A stretch of DNA of 64,000 bases from Hydractinia symbiolongicarpus. Its lineage: Eukaryota > Cnidaria > Hydrozoa > Anthoathecata > Hydractiniidae. Shown one piece after another: positions 11,081 to 23,224 of this stretch. The stretch covers positions 19,213,501 through 19,277,500 of the forward strand of contig NC_079880.1 of NCBI RefSeq assembly GCF_029227915.1, given 5' to 3'. A program made the position numbers and the translations under genes. Under the pieces are notes generated by a model, which saw only the letters and a program-made list of their open reading frames with translations, ran no database searches and had not been told where the DNA came from. Each line of letters begins with the position of its first letter. Position 1 is the stretch's first letter.

Positions 11081-12601
11081 ATGTTAAGGCGTCGCGTATT
11101 CATGTCACTTGTTGCTTTTGGAGCAGTGTTGTTGCTACTTTCATTTCGCTTTGACACAGAAAAATATGTGCAGATACATGCAAAAAGAAATCAACAAAAA
11201 AATCCAAAAGAATATTTTACGTTGAAGTCTATTCACTTAAAAATATGGAAACAAATCAAGTTCTTGCAAGAGAAAAAAAAATGCTTAAAGAAGAAAGTAT
11301 TGCACTGCAAGATTACAAATAATTTTGCTGGTTTTGGCTCGATTCTTCATCGATATGGCGTTTGTATTCAAGTGGCTTACGGCTTGGGCCGAATGTTTAT
11401 TATCGAGCCAAGCATTTACAAGCACTTTGGAGGATTAAGCAACTGGTTACAAATTGACACAAAACGATGTAATTATGCCAGGAAAGAATATAATCGCATT
11501 CTTGCTGATACTTCGCAACGCTACAAACGTTTTTGTGACGTGCATGATCCTAAATGTTATCTTGAGAACGGGTACGATATTAATAATACATATCAAATTC
11601 TAACATTTAATCCTCAACCTGCGTTTCCGACTCCAAGACATATGCCAGGCACCATACCAACAGAGATCGAAAGAAAATTAAGGAGCCTAAATGTTTCCGA
11701 TCCCAAATTGTGGTTTGCAGCTCAATTTGTATCATACAAATTATTACACCCTAAAAAATCTTTCTTGCGCCACTTAAGAAAGTTATCTGCGGAAATAAAT
11801 TACGAAAAGCCTGTGGTTGCTATGCATGTACGTCACGGTGGAGACAAAATGCCGGAATCGAATTATTATAGTGAAAATCTGTATGTTAATAAAGTTCTAG
11901 AAATTTTTCAGAACAAGCTTGATAATTCCAGTAGAAAGAACACTTATTTGGCGACTGACGACTTTGGCTCGCTGTTCAGAATAAAGGAGCTATTACCACC
12001 AAACTACAATATCATTACAATGCCTATCAAACTTAGACAGGAATCCATGATACAATATAAGATAGAAGCGCCATCTAAGGTAGTAATCGAGACAATTCTT
12101 ATAGACTTGCATTTCCTCGCTCGATCAGATTACATTGTTTGTACGTTAAGTTCGAATGTTTGTCGTCTCGTTTGGTTAATGAAGCTTGCAATATCACCAT
12201 ATTTGGTTAATGAAGACAGTATTAAAAGTTTGGATGAAGATATGTTTTACGATTACTATGGTTTCCAATATTATCCAGGGGGAGCCATCAGCGCTTCAAT
12301 TGATTACAGATATTTCGAAAAAACTTTAAAGAGAAATAAAAAACTTTTAGTTTCAATCAGAAAAAATTCCAAATCAATTGGTCGCGACTTGCCATTTTTA
12401 CAATATCCTACTGGACAGTTGTTTTTGACATTATATCCTAAAAAATTGTTCTCAAACAACTCAACACACGCCGTGGATGTATATTTGGTGAAATATATTT
12501 ATAATTCAGAGAGAAATGGCATGGGCTTTGTCTATGCCGACGACATGATGGAATGGCCAGGGAAGCCTAAATACTATTTTGATAAAAAAAGTTCTCGATA
12601 A
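11081..12601 (+). CDS. FUT8-like glycosyltransferase (GT23), type II Golgi membrane protein
   Basis: A single 506-residue frame. I take the ATG at 11081 because the frame upstream has only a GTG and a likely splice acceptor. Residues 1-5 are basic (MLRRR) and about 6-22 form a hydrophobic anchor, the type II layout of Golgi glycosyltransferases. Residues 249-256 contain His-Val-Arg-His-Gly-Gly-Asp-Lys, matching the donor-binding His-Val-Arg-Arg-x-Asp-Lys region of alpha-1,6-fucosyltransferase. A Tyr-Leu-Ala-Thr-Asp-Asp block (about 289) and an Ile-Asp-Leu-His-Phe-Leu-Ala...Val-Cys-Thr-x-Ser-Ser-Asn-Val-Cys-Arg block (about 340-362) follow in family order. FUT8 transfers fucose to the innermost GlcNAc of N-glycans. 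Here the second Arg of the Arg-Arg pair is His, and the C-terminal SH3-like region is poorly conserved, so substrate and activity are uncertain. The gene has no introns, unlike NCOA4, PHTF and ASPH nearby, and may be an old retrocopy. Confidence 0.85.
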   Translation: MLRRRVFMSLVAFGAVLLLLSFRFDTEKYVQIHAKRNQQKNPKEYFTLKSIHLKIWKQIKFLQEKKKCLKKKVLHCKITNNFAGFGSILHRYGVCIQVAYGLGRMFIIEPSIYKHFGGLSNWLQIDTKRCNYARKEYNRILADTSQRYKRFCDVHDPKCYLENGYDINNTYQILTFNPQPAFPTPRHMPGTIPTEIERKLRSLNVSDPKLWFAAQFVSYKLLHPKKSFLRHLRKLSAEINYEKPVVAMHVRHGGDKMPESNYYSENLYVNKVLEIFQNKLDNSSRKNTYLATDDFGSLFRIKELLPPNYNIITMPIKLRQESMIQYKIEAPSKVVIETILIDLHFLARSDYIVCTLSSNVCRLVWLMKLAISPYLVNEDSIKSLDEDMFYDYYGFQYYPGGAISASIDYRYFEKTLKRNKKLLVSIRKNSKSIGRDLPFLQYPTGQLFLTLYPKKLFSNNSTHAVDVYLVKYIYNSERNGMGFVYADDMMEWPGKPKYYFDKKSSR

Positions 12602-13083
12602 ACTGCGGTAACTGTATATTTCACCACAAGGTTTTACAAATTGGCTAATGAGTGTCCATAATAGTATTTTTCCATCACTAAAAAACTCATGAAGGACGAA
12701 ACGCGTGTCTTAGTTTTTATTACAATAACATATGCTACTGATAACTGAACAGTGCACGTTCCTCCAGCGCAAACTGTTCACTTTTAAATGCTCTTTAATT
12801 ACTTGGTTTAATTATGACTTCATTTTGTAATCATAGGTTAAGTCGCGGCTGGACGTACCACGATATGGTCTTAAACAATATGTGCAAATTTCTCTCTATC
12901 TGCGCGATATTTTTTTTAAACTTCTTTCCCAAAAATTGGTTCATTACTTCATACAAACAGCTCAACACAGGTGAACGAATTACTCATGCTGGAAATACAT
13001 ACTGAAGAATTCCTAGTTCATTTGTTAGCATAAAGTAAGAAGTAACTTTGAGGGGGTCCTAAAGTCAGAACATTTTTGCACTT

Positions 13084-13089
13084 AATAAA
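13084..13089 (+). terminator. Poly-A signal candidate for the FUT8-like gene
   Basis: AATAAA about 480 bases after the stop codon, in a T-rich setting. It is the first good candidate I see, but AATAAA is common in DNA this AT-rich. Confidence 0.35.
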
Positions 13090-13320
13090 TATTGTAATGC
13101 ATTTATGTTATGTACGAGCTGTTAATATAGAGATGCTCGATTTCTTTTTTTGAGTCAAAGACGGTAGTTGCAACGTAAAATTAAATGGATTTTCCATAAA
13201 CTTATGGCTACTTTTTTGTTTTGCAGGCCCTCTTTATAATTTAGCACTTTTTTAAGAGTTTTATTTGATTAAGAACAACGCATGTTACATTTTAAACTCA
13301 AAGTTAAGATCTTTTATTGC

Positions 13321-13352
13321 AACCTACTGGACTGTGAAGAGTCCAGTAGGTT
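13321..13352. repeat. Perfect 12-bp inverted repeat (hairpin)
   Basis: AACCTACTGGAC and GTCCAGTAGGTT flank an 8-base loop (TGTGAAGA). It lies inside a weak open frame (13282-13551) that I do not call a gene. Confidence 0.75.
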
Positions 13353-14651
13353 GATCTTCTTAGAAACAAAAAATAATTTTTTGCTTAAAAAGCATTCCAG
13401 TGCGTTTTGGAGTTTTTGTGGGTTTGTGTCTAGCTCTCTACCGACAAACAAGATTTCAAGGACAAAGGTAGGGTTCACATACCAACAAGCTTGTAAGCAA
13501 CCTGCCATAAAACGTGAGAGCCAGAAGTACCCATCAATGTTAGCAACCTAAGGTCAGACCTCAAGGAAATGATTGCCTATAGAGGAAACGTGTCGGTACG
13601 TGTGGGCCAAGAAGAAACTTATTTAGACAACAGTCATATGTTATATTGATGTCAGCGTAAGAAGAATAATGTCAGTAGGCACGTAATGTCAATGTGCACG
13701 TGATGCTAGTATTGATTGCATACGTTTAAGCGCTATTTACTTTCTCCACGTCGATAGTTACGACATGCGTAAACAAAAAACTGTCAGGTATTGTTAAGAA
13801 TCAGCACAACATCAGCTATATTTGATCAGTGATGGACCTTGTGTAAGGCAACATGATTGAATAATTTAATGAAATGTTTCTTGTGTGGTTAGAACAGTCA
13901 CGTGGCTTCAATCTTTACCAATCTGAAATCTAATACCCCCTTATCTTCTTTGCATCTGCGTTCGTAAAACTTACTCTCCCTCCCCTTTTGTCTACTTTAT
14001 TTACAGCGTATAGCGTGAACGAAATCCCCTGTTTGAAAGTTGAAATCAGTTGAGCATCTGATGCAACAGTCGAATCAATCATGTTTGATGTTCTTTTTTT
14101 CTGTTGGTCCCAACAAATGAATTTTTTTTTTATAATGTTTATTTTTTATTTTTATTTTTTTGAAAGAAGTAGAAAAATTGCGGAGGAAAAGGAACATTTT
14201 GTTTTCAAAAAAGATAACAAAATCGCCGTTACAATCATGATCGCTGTCACAGAAAGGGAAATTGTTCTGACTAAATTTTGCCGATGACCATAACATCTCG
14301 GAGCTTACACAAATTGCAAGCATGAAAAGTTTCCCGACCTCGCCTTGGTTACATGACAAATAGTCACTAAAGTTGTTGTGTTTCTGACAGCCAATAATCT
14401 TTATACTGTTCACAAATATTTGCAATCCCAAAATATAACATTAACTTGATTCTTATTTCTGCAAATCCTTAAGTGCTAAACATAAACAAATATCCTGAAA
14501 ATTGCGAAATATATTTTGTTTCAATGTACACTTTCCAAATAAACTCTAAACGTTTGAGTTGTGTGTCAAATTGCTTCTATAGGCAATAATAAAGTAGATT
14601 TTATTCTTGTTTTTGAGATTCTTGTTCCCTATAATAGGGCGCCGAGAATAA
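13353..14651. other. Stretch without a recognised gene
   Basis: No supported gene. The open frames at 13282-13551, 14075-14431 and 14081-14287 are on AT-rich or poly-T/poly-A tracts with no domain or splice logic. Confidence 0.45.
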
Positions 14652-14693
14652 AAGGTTGTGCAGCCATCTTTCAAAAGATGACTGCACAACCTT
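14652..14693. repeat. Hairpin-forming inverted repeat
   Basis: AAGGTTGTGCAGCCATCTTT (14652-14671) is the reverse complement of AAAGATGACTGCACAACCTT (14674-14693) with one mismatch, leaving a two-base centre. It is a 42-bp near-perfect palindrome about 70 bases before the GACGAA-type repeat patch. Confidence 0.8.
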
Positions 14694-14765
14694 AAATATA
14701 AAAACTTACAGAATATGCAAAATATTATGGAGTTATACTTTCTTTGTAGGGTTGTTTAACGTTCC

Positions 14766-14873
14766 GTCGAGTCGTATTTGTGTTCGTCGCAGCGTATGTC
14801 ACTTTGCGGCGTATTTCACTTCGTGGCGTATTTTACTTCGCGGCATATTTCACTTCGTGGCGAAAATTTTCAT
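14766..14873 (-). repeat. Degenerate short tandem repeat, GACGAA/CGCCACGAAG type
   Basis: About five loose units of the form CGTATTTCACTTCGTGGCG follow one another (clear ones at 14810-14828 and 14829-14863). Read on the minus strand they become CGCCACGAAGTGAAATACG. A related patch in the opposite orientation lies at 18395-18500. Confidence 0.6.
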
Positions 14874-16364
14874 GCTTCTTTAACACGAATTTACCAAATA
14901 CTTGTAGCGCTTACAAGAAATCCAAGCCACATGAATAAAGTGCAGTAAAATAAACAAAACCTTTAGTTTAGTGCTAAAAATTATATTCTATTTTTAAGTT
15001 AGTTTTACATTTGTGTTTATGAAGAAATATTATGTGTTGTGTAAGAGTTTTATGTAATAATTTATGTTTATGTAGTTAGTTACTTGATTTTTGATATTTT
15101 CATCAGAATCCATTTAAACTACAAAATAGATAATAGATTATACAGTGTAGCATGCTTAACCCTATTCCCCTGGCGGTTTTTTTTAATAACTCCTTATTCC
15201 AATGTTATTTGGCTATGAAACTTACTGACTTTCAATATTTATCTATTAGACACCTGCATGTGAAATTTTCAGGTCCCATACTTTTCAATGGTCCTGATAT
15301 TGGCCATTACTCGAAAATACCCCTAAAAAGATCTATGAAATCCTTATAATGGGGAAAATTTAATAACTCCTGTTAGGATTATCTTATAAACTTTAAACTA
15401 GCAACACAACTTTGTTTTATTAAGAAGAATCATTTTGTATAATTTGGACGCGTGATTAATCCAATATCCCGATTTTGTCGGATTTTACCCGGAAATCAGG
15501 AAAAAAACGAATATTAGGGCAATTTTCGGCACTTTTTTATGCGATCCACGTAAAAACCGGATAATATGTTAAGTAACTTTTATTTAGCTTTCAGAAACTT
15601 TAAGCAGAATGCAAAAATTCGCTCTGGAACAAAAGTAATTAAATTTTAAGCAGATAGTGCCATTTTTAAAAAGTTTCAAGCTTCTGATGACGTCACAGAA
15701 AATGTGCTGACACAAGCAAAAATTTATTGCTGCCATTTTGTTCCTTTCATGACGTACTATAAGTGTGCCAAGTTTGACTCAATTTAAACAACCCTATGAA
15801 AAGTTATTAAGGGGGGGGGGGGCAGATTCCGCCTCTCGGTCTCAGTATGTTCGAAAAACCCCGGACCGAATAGGGTTAAAATGTATAGCTAGCTAAGTCT
15901 ATATCTAAGAATGTATCGTTTATTAAAAGAAAATGACAAAATAATAGCTAGCTCTACCCAGTAGAAAGACCAAAGCCACTAAAAGGAAGGTGAAATATAT
16001 TGTGTAAAAGCTTCACCAAATTAGTAATTCCGTGTAAAAAAAGCATAACTATTTTGCCTATTATTATTATTAACAATTTTTTTTACATTGACGTGTAAAA
16101 AAAAATAAAAAAAAAAATTCTAGCTTCTCGGGAAAAGTCGCTAATTAAAGTCAATGAAGAAGGCAATTAATTTAGTTAATTTGACTTCTTTGCTTTGCAT
16201 ACCATCATCCTGAGATAAAGGATGGTTAGACTATAGCTTTTATTTTTGAGATCCTATATATTGCAAGGAAGTGGTATGCCAGAAAATTCGGGAAAAAAAA
16301 AAAAAAAAAAACACAACAAAAACAAATCGCAAAATGCTATAAATACTAAATAAAAGTCTGCCTG
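14874..16364. other. Stretch without a recognised gene; includes a 12-G run
   Basis: No supported gene. A run of 12 G lies at 15811-15822. At 16291-16310 there is a long A run (T on the minus strand) just beyond the LINE at 16365, which may be its 3' tail. Confidence 0.45.
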
Positions 16365-18395
16365 TCAAATAAAACCTGATCCATTAATATACGGTTTGCA
16401 CAACCTACAAGGGCAACTTTCTGGATTCCATTTCTTAATTTTTGACTTAAACTTTTGTAACGTTTCAGATGTTTTTATATTTGATGGTATCATCTGCCAC
16501 AATTTTGGCGCAAAATTTGAGATAGTTTCAGTGCCATAAGTAGACGTTTTTGCTGTGCGATAGCAAAGTTCTCTTTCATTTCTCAAATTATAAGTGCTAC
16601 TACGGAACAGAAAAATATCACTTATTATATCAGGTGAGAGTTTGTTTTTAGCTTTATATATTTCTATAGCTAGTGTTTCAAGATTTTTTTCGTGTATCGT
16701 TTTTGATTTATCTCTATGTAACAGTTCCTTAAATGTTGATGTATGGTCACAATAGATTATTCGAAGTGCTCTTACATGCAGATTATAATTTCTGTTATTC
16801 AATGTTCTATTGTGGAACATCCATATCAAAGGACAGTAACTGAATTGAGAGGTAACAAAAGCCTTCATAATAACTCTTCTTTTTTGAGTATCCATGTAAG
16901 GTGCAACACGCGCTAACGCATGTAGTTTTTGGCTGGTTTTTTGACATAAGTCCGTTACATGCAAATCAAATTTTAATTTTCGATCAATTTTTATCCCTAA
17001 CAGTTTCTGTTGGTCACTGTTTTCAATGTACGTGTCTCCAACGACAGCTTTTGTATCAAGTGGTAAGCTAGAAAGAAGATGGCTCTTTGCTTCATTGGCT
17101 TTCATACCGTTTTCAGCAAACCACATAAACATTCTTTTTGCTGTTTTTTCAAGGTCTTCTACAACTTGATTTTTATCAGACCCATACGTATATGGGGTGT
17201 TGTCATCTGCGTAGCTAGCTATATCAGTTTCAATCGTTATCAGAAATAAATCTATCAGGAAAACGTTGAAGAGTAGTGGGCCTAAAATAGACCCTTGTGG
17301 CACACCAAATAAGATGTCCAGTAACGTACTAAATGAGTTGTTTATTTTAACTCTTTGTTTCCGGCCAGTTAAATAGCTATGTTTTAATCTCAAAGCATCC
17401 TTGTCAAACCCATAAGCGTGCAATTTAGCAATAAGTAAATCGTGATTTATACAGTCAAAAGCTTTAGACAAGTCTGTCAATAACGCTGCGTAAGATCCTT
17501 TATTATCTAGGCTTTTTTTACATTTTTCAATCATTGCTATAAGGCATTGCTGCGTACTAAAACCTCTCCGAAAACCACACTGCTGCTTGTTAAAAATAGG
17601 TTGAAAAAAAGCTTCAATTTGTTCGTATAAGCATTTTTCGAATATCTTAGAGATATTAGGCAGTATACTGACCGGGCGGTAGTTACACTTGTCCGTACGG
17701 TCCTCCTTTTTAAAAACTGGAATGACGTCTGCGTTCTTAAGGCTTTTTGGAAAATTGGATTGGTCGATGTTATAATTTATGCTATTGCACAAAACATTTC
17801 CAAAAATGTCAGAATTTTCCTGTATTATTTTCGTTGGAATGTCAGACTGCTGTGTAGTTTTATTTTTATCCAAATCTTTAATTTTTTTTGTAACATCAGA
17901 TAGGCTGACTCGTCTAAAAGAAAGCTTTTTATCATACTCTTCATAAAACTGTTTGATTTTGACAACACTTGGATGATTAGCAAATTTTGATAACGAGGTC
18001 TCAATAGATTTATCATTAAAAATATTATCATTTTGTGGATTTTCATTTAGCTTGATTCTAAGATTGGGAACAAGGTTGCAAAAATAATCATTGAAAATCG
18101 ATGCTATTTCAAGGTCATCAGTGATAGTTTTTCCATTTTCAACTAATGTTATCAGCTCTTTGTTTTTGACTTTCTCAGTAAAGCAAGGTTTAACTGTGTT
18201 CCAGAATTTTTTATTATCTGTAACACTTTTAATCTCCAAATTGTTATAGTAGGTTTCTTTACTTTTTTGTACTAGTTTGACACATTTATTTCTTTGCTTT
18301 TTAAAAGCAGTTTTATTTTCATCGCTTTTGTTTTTTAAGTATTTATTTCTTAGTCTAGATCTAGTCATTATTGCCTTATTTAACTCTTTATTCAC
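16365..18395 (-). mobile_element. CR1-like LINE with intact reverse transcriptase ORF, 5' truncated
   Basis: An uninterrupted 676-residue frame. Residues 1-170 are a Lys-rich linker typical of the stretch between endonuclease and RT. RT motifs follow in order: Pro-Val-Ser-Ile-Leu-Pro (about 241), Gly-Phe-Arg-Arg-Gly-Phe-Ser-Thr (about 274), catalytic Asp in Asp-Leu-Ser-Lys-Ala-Phe-Asp (308-314), Gly-Val-Pro-Gln-Gly-Ser-Ile-Leu-Gly-Pro (364-373) and Tyr-Ala-Asp-Asp (395-398). The C-terminus has a Cys-Pro-Cys-Arg-Leu-Cys-Lys block and ends Gly-Ser-Gly-Phe-Ile. No apurinic-type endonuclease is encoded upstream of 18395, so the copy is 5' truncated, as is common for LINEs. The lack of stops or frameshifts over about 2 kb points to a recent insertion. 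It cannot move on its own as it stands. Confidence 0.9.
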
Positions 18396-18500
18396 GACGA
18401 AGAAAGTTACGACACGACAAAAACTATTACGAGTCTAAGAAAACCACGCCACGAAGAAAAATACGACACGACGGAAAGCATTACGACGCGACGAAAACCA
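18395..18500 (+). repeat. Degenerate short tandem repeat, GACGAA/CGCCACGAAG type
   Basis: Several loose units of ACGACACGACGAAAA-CATTACG type. CGCCACGAAGAAAAATACG at 18447-18465 matches the reverse complement of 14810-14828 at 17 of 19 bases. It starts at the 5' edge of the LINE ORF. Confidence 0.6.
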
Positions 18501-18515
18501 TACACGAATATTGTC

Positions 18516-21500
18516 CCACATATAACGAATGATGTAGCGCGGAGGTTACAAAACTGATTATTGACTTGGACTTAAGTCATTTACATGAAAGTAGAGTTAA
18601 TGCTTTGAAAAACGGTTATAAGCATTTGGAGACAAAAACAACATTTTAAATTATCTTGAATATTATATTGGACGTTTAAATACAATTAGAGAATGTTTAC
18701 AATTTATAATTTATTTCATACAAGTACCTTTTAACTAAAGCTTGCTATAAAAGCTACATCGATTATCTAGCGGCGTTTTTTTTAAATTTTTTTCTTATAA
18801 AAACATTGTTATCCAGAATATGCAAAGACGGAAAGAAGCATCAATAACGGAGATTATAGTGTTTCCTATCGCCTTTAATCAATGTCATGTAGATTCACAC
18901 TCAGTTACTGCATGTTCCATGTAAATCATGTGAGTCAATCAGAGATAACGGAAAAAACACTGTGCAATAAACCATGCCCTCTCCTAATGTCTCATTTTAT
19001 GTTCTGTAATTTATTTGCCCAATTTAACAGAGTCCTATTACAAAATTTTCACACAAAAAGAGCGTTTCGCAACTACAAGTTTACTACAATCCCAATGCAA
19101 ATTGCCTTGCAGTGGAATTATTTTCACATTGCATACGATGTTGTTTTTCAATCAATAAATTATTGAAAACCTTTTGATGTTATGTTGAACACTTACCTGT
19201 CATAGAGATGTTGACAAAGTTTTCAATTATCACCGTTTCGATAGCAAATAACAATATTTGGGAAAGTCTTTTTCTCAAATGTGCTAAATTGAGAAACGCT
19301 ACTGAAGCTTGAACCCGACATTAAGTTTATTTCTACGTTTTTTAATTACTACTAAGGTGTAGTAAATACATTACAAATATTGTTTTATGATAACTGTTTG
19401 GTAGATAAGATACGTTTTGACATGATGGCGGATGAATATTGTCTTTTCTTTTGGAAGACACTCGATAAGTACTCAGAAAGTAGCGATTCGTGAGTCTTAT
19501 CGTATTTCGTCTGGGTAACACAACGGGCCATACGTTATTGCTTACGCCAGCACTTTCTTCTATGTAACGAAATTTGTTTAAGATACCCAGGTCTAGCCTT
19601 AAATTTCATCTATTTCAGTTCAATATCAATTTCAGGCAACATATAAAAAAGTTACACTCTAGATTTTTTCGAAAGGCTAAAGTCCGATTTTAAAATCGGA
19701 AAATCAGGTATAGTTAGTTTTCAAAAAACATAAAATAATTCTATGGTATAACTTTTAAGTTCTAATTATACATACTAAATTTACCAATAGTAATGACTTC
19801 ATGGATATTTAAAGGGTAGCTTGAAGTAATGCCCAATATGCAAGATAACCAAAGGATATGAACTACAAATTTGGTTCACGTCTGAACAAAAATCAGTAAG
19901 TATCACAACTATGAGAAATAAGAAAAAAGTTGTTAAAAAAGGCAAAAAATTAAGTTTAACGGAATCTGACAGCATTAACTTCGTGCTTTCTCATCTTCTA
20001 TAAAAGAGGAGAAACGTATTAAGTTATTTCTTCATTCATTCCTTTTTTCTGACAGACGTTACGTGACCATTCATGTTTCACGTTCCACATCAAACCATTC
20101 AAGTTCAAAGTAGTACGATTAAAGTGTATATGAAGTGTTTCATTCTAAAAGTGTCCTTTTAAGCAGTTTATATTGTAAGTACATTATACTCTCAGTCAAC
20201 ATCACGTTTAAGTGGTTCATATTAATCTAAATCCACCAGCGCAAAAGATTAGCAAAAAAAGTCGAAAACAAAGTGTGCTATGAAATTGTAGCACCCAAAA
20301 TACAAAGTTGGTAAATCGAAAACTCTAACCTTGTATATGTACAATGCTTTAAATAAATTTGATTTGTGCTGTGAAATTAGCTAACTATGCTTTATTTTAT
20401 ACCTTCAAAAGCTTTGTCAAACAATTTGCATTTCTTTAAGTGCCATCGTCACTCCCAAAAAATGTTTAAAATGCATCCGCGCAAGATGGCAGCCCCATTT
20501 TATGTTTGTTCGCTTAGTTATGTGCTGATGTCAGCATAAATGTTTAAAAATTTTCGATATGTTGATTGTCGTTTGGTAAACTTTCCAGGAAAGTTTTTAA
20601 TGCCTAAAATATCTCAAAAAGACAATCTTAATTATCTTCTAAGACTTTTAAAATGCTTTTTAGTGCGCCAAAATGAACATATTTTGCCATAAATTTATTA
20701 CAGGTGATTTACATAAAAATAGAATAAATAATAACAATCTTTTGCAGAATAGGTACGCCATCCCGCTGCATAGCTGCAAAAATAGATAAAATTGCAAATA
20801 AAAAGCCTATTGGAGAATTTGTCACCCTCTGGGTAAATACTGTGTATGGGCGTAGAAAGGGAAGAAATTGAATAGACTTACAAAAGGATAATTTTTCTAA
20901 CCAAAAGGAAAAGATAAATATAGTTTTACTTTCTTAAAAAAAAAACCCATGAAACAATGGGTGGACACCTGATCATGGGGTAATATCATTTTTATCTCCA
21001 TTATGTTACGCAATTCTGCGGGACAATAACAAATTACAGATCTAAAACATTGGAATGGTTAATTTTCTCCTTCACTTGTATACGGCTAAAATAAAGTTAA
21101 AAAATCAAAAAGGAAATACCTAAAACTAAATGTAGTGCAGAGGAGCCTAAAATGTGGGATATACATCCAGTTCAAATTGATTTTAAATTTAGACCGTTCT
21201 TAGGCTATTAAAACTAAAACTACTAAATTTTCTAATTATTAAGGGCAAAATATATTACACTTGCAATTAAAAATGCAAATAAAATATTGAGAAAAATTCC
21301 ATCCTAATTGTCTGCCAAGTGAATTTAAAGTTAAATGGAAAAGCGAGACGTAAAGTACAAATCATTCTCGTGACATTCAAATGTTTTGATTTTGAATTGA
21401 GTCACGATTTAATCTAAAGTAGCAGATAAAAGATATCATATTTAAAAATGCTCGATATAATTTATCGATATTCTTTCTAAATAATTCTTACTGCTTTCTG

Positions 21501-23089
21501 CATTATCTCTTTTCTTTAACAGGAAAACCAACAGGAATTTAAGGTAAGACAAAAATTTGAGAACCATGATCATCTCTGTGGAATTTAGGACATGAAATGG
21601 AAATAAAAAACATTCCCTCTCCTTATTTATACATTCATCTAGCTACCTACCTCATGAACGAAATTAGATGATACATGGAGACCTGAAAACCATGGAAAGC
21701 AGCTCTCTTTCTTCACGCGTAATTTTCCCTTTGAAATAAATTGGTAATTTTATTTTGTTGATGGAAATTTCCTGGCGTCAATGAAGGTGGCGCATTTATA
21801 TTTGCTGTTTTTGTTTTAAAACAAAGATGCATGCTACCTCAATTGGTAATAGGAGAAATTGGTTTACAAAAAACGCTGACTAATTGACTTCACTGGCGTG
21901 TAAAGAATAACATTACTATGCTCTTGCGTTTTTTTTCTCTCATTTCCTGTGTGAGACTTTCTATAACTTTCATCCGCTCTAGAAAACCTCGAAAGTAAAG
22001 GTGTTTTCGGCAGGAAATAGAAACCAACTTTATATGACAATAGTTGCATTTTACACACCTATATATCTCACGGCTGTGCTCTATTCGATTCACTGAATCA
22101 GATCATTCAATACAAGTCGTTCGACAGTGATTATTTCATGTCATGACAATAAATTGTTGGTTTTCATTAACAAATATTGACATATTTGTATTTCCGCAAG
22201 AAAAATATTCTATCATCACATGCATGCATTCCGAAAACTTCAATGGGTGGTTTAAAAGCAATTTTGGAGCCATTTGTTATAAATGTATTGTGTAACATTT
22301 GTAACCGAATTCCCTTGCGAGCAAGTGGTATCATATAACGATATAACGATTTGTCAGTATTTAAATTTTACATAACAAACCAAAATAGTCTAAATAGATT
22401 TATTGTTAGCATTAGAGACAGAAAGAGCCTTAAAGAGTGTATTAATTAATCAATAAACTGATGTAGTTTCCAGAAATAATTTTAATTTTTTTGATTCAAT
22501 TTCTCCAACTAATTATTGTTCAATGCCTGAAGATATGGGTTAGCAGCTGTTCAAAATTTTGTACAAAATTTTTAAAGATCTTTTTTTTTCTCTATTTTTG
22601 TCAGGACCTTGAACCCTTGGAGTTTTCCTGTAACCCAAGCCTTGGATGCAACACCTTAATAGATTCCGTATTTGAATAAAAAAATTATCTACCCATTAAT
22701 ATTTTTGTTCCTCCAAAGCATAACATTTACCAGGAGTATATACACGAAAAGCATCGTTTATTAACTCCTGTTTCACAGTTAAATGCATTTATTATATACC
22801 CGTAAGCAAAAACAGCCATTGAATAAATAATCGTATTCCACCCGTATTATTCAATGCTTGTGACGTAACAATAGTTTTGAAAAAACATTCGTAAACGCAT
22901 GTTTTGATTTTATCCTTTCCGCCTCATTAATTTTTATCGTAATAACTGTGATTGGTTGTTTCTTAGTGGTCCGTTTTCTGATTGGTCGATTTCCAAACAC
23001 GTGAAATGGCGGGAACTTTTTTGTCGAGAAAATTCTTTTTACAAAAACATCAAAACAAAGAAATCTCTTTTGGGTATACAATAAAACAT
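18516..23089. other. Long stretch without a recognised gene
   Basis: About 4.5 kb of AT-rich DNA. Open frames at 18882-19166, 21864-22093, 22491-22679 and 22851-23108 show no domain, signal peptide or convincing splice boundaries. I found no tandem array or clear transposon in it. Two ATTGG/CCAAT-type boxes lie near 22950-22985, close to the foldback element. Confidence 0.45.
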
Positions 23090-23224
23090 ATATACAATAG
23101 GTAAACATAGGTTATTGGATTTATTAACCCTCGGTGATATTATATTCAACTCCGCTGCGCGTCGTTGAATATAAATCACCTCGGGTTAATAAATCTCAAT
23201 AACCTATGTTTACCTATTGTATAT
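23090..23224. repeat. Long foldback palindrome (possible MITE)
   Basis: The arm ATATACAATAGGTAAACATA... (23090-23153) is the near-exact reverse complement of 23161-23224, about 64 bases per arm with only a few mismatches and one-base indels. The centre is CGCTGCGC-rich. The whole unit would form an extended hairpin. Such foldbacks are typical of non-autonomous DNA transposons or of recent inverted duplication. No target duplication is obvious. Confidence 0.85.
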
